DNA from: JAJUJL01 sp041736465
GTDB taxonomy: Bacteria > Chloroflexota > Anaerolineae > Anaerolineales > UBA4823
Assembly: GCA_041736465.1 (NCBI GenBank)
Contig: JBGSTO010000174.1
Coordinates: 1-14,300, forward strand
Length of the DNA: 14,300 nt
Direction: 5' to 3'
Of this stretch, positions 14,205 through 14,300 are shown piece by piece. The position numbers and the translations under genes are program-made. The notes beneath the pieces were generated by a model that saw only the letters and a program-made list of their open reading frames with translations, did no database searches and was not told the origin of the DNA. How positions within the stretch are numbered: position 1 is the first letter of the stretch; every line of letters starts with the position of its first letter.

Positions 14205-14278
14205 CGCCCGCGGCGCGACTCGAACACGCGACCCTTTGCTCCGCAAGCAAATGCTCTAATCCACTGAGCTACGCGGGC
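14205..14278 (-). tRNA. tRNA-Arg (anticodon GCG)
   Basis: A full cloverleaf can be folded. The acceptor stem is GCCCGCG/CGCGGGC, and the D-arm is GCTC/GAGC with GG and A20 in the loop. The anticodon stem is TTTGC/GCAAA with loop TTGCGGA, so positions 34-36 are GCG. The T-arm is GCGTG/CGCGC with TTCGAGT. G is the discriminator base. CC follows but not the final A, so CCA would be completed by the tRNA nucleotidyltransferase. C35, G36 and A20 agree with arginine identity. The gene reads CGC and CGU codons. Confidence 0.92.
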
Positions 14279-14300
14279 GTACATTGCTCCTTCTGGAGCG

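Noticed and set aside
14050..14259. Plus-strand frame ending GATRTRDPLLRKQML
   Set aside because: Its C-terminal part is simply the antisense translation of the tRNA-Arg gene, a well-known false protein.
14286..14299. GCTCC/GGAGC hairpin at the right edge
   Set aside because: It is five base pairs only and is cut by the window end. It may belong to an upstream gene that cannot be seen.

Overview
The window looks like an accessory, redox-enzyme-rich stretch of a chromosome from the Chloroflexota, probably an Anaerolineae-like lineage. This is judged from gene types and not from a database search. A MalT-type LuxR regulator of about 890 residues, several paralogous zinc-independent medium-chain dehydrogenases (MDRs), DUF4386 membrane proteins and a DUF2255 protein are a typical mix for that phylum. 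Almost everything is on the minus strand. The exception is the tail of an IS630-type transposase at the left edge.

Layout from the right edge, in the direction of transcription: a tRNA-Arg (anticodon GCG) with a hairpin behind it; a small four- or five-helix membrane protein; a dispersed repeat; a DUF2255 protein; a decayed aldo/keto reductase fragment; the MalT-like LuxR regulator, which starts within a few bases of a TATAAT box and has no Shine-Dalgarno; a 90-residue conserved hypothetical protein with a 14-bp palindrome upstream; a DUF4386 membrane protein; MDR-4; a short-chain dehydrogenase (SDR); a second DUF4386 protein; a repeat-filled junction with remnants of the 3' end of one MDR and the 5' end of another; then a tight operon-like run. 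That run is a membrane-anchored alpha/beta hydrolase, an unlisted 56-codon membrane ORF, a DUF4386-like membrane protein joined by an ATGA overlap, and MDR-3, MDR-2 and MDR-1. It ends at another repeat copy and a terminator-like hairpin before the transposase.

The genes read as a set of soluble NAD(P)H-type oxidoreductases (four MDR, one SDR, one dead AKR) interleaved with small membrane proteins and a hydrolase, next to one signal-responsive regulator. A role in reducing or detoxifying reactive carbonyls, quinones or other small molecules is plausible, but the substrate is not visible in the sequence. I see no canonical defence system, CRISPR array or biosynthetic megaenzyme. The most interesting material is the MDR array itself. 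It shows duplication, a mosaic patch suggesting gene conversion, relict gene ends, and a repeat family that sits right after MDR stop codons and also abuts the ribosome-binding sites of other genes.
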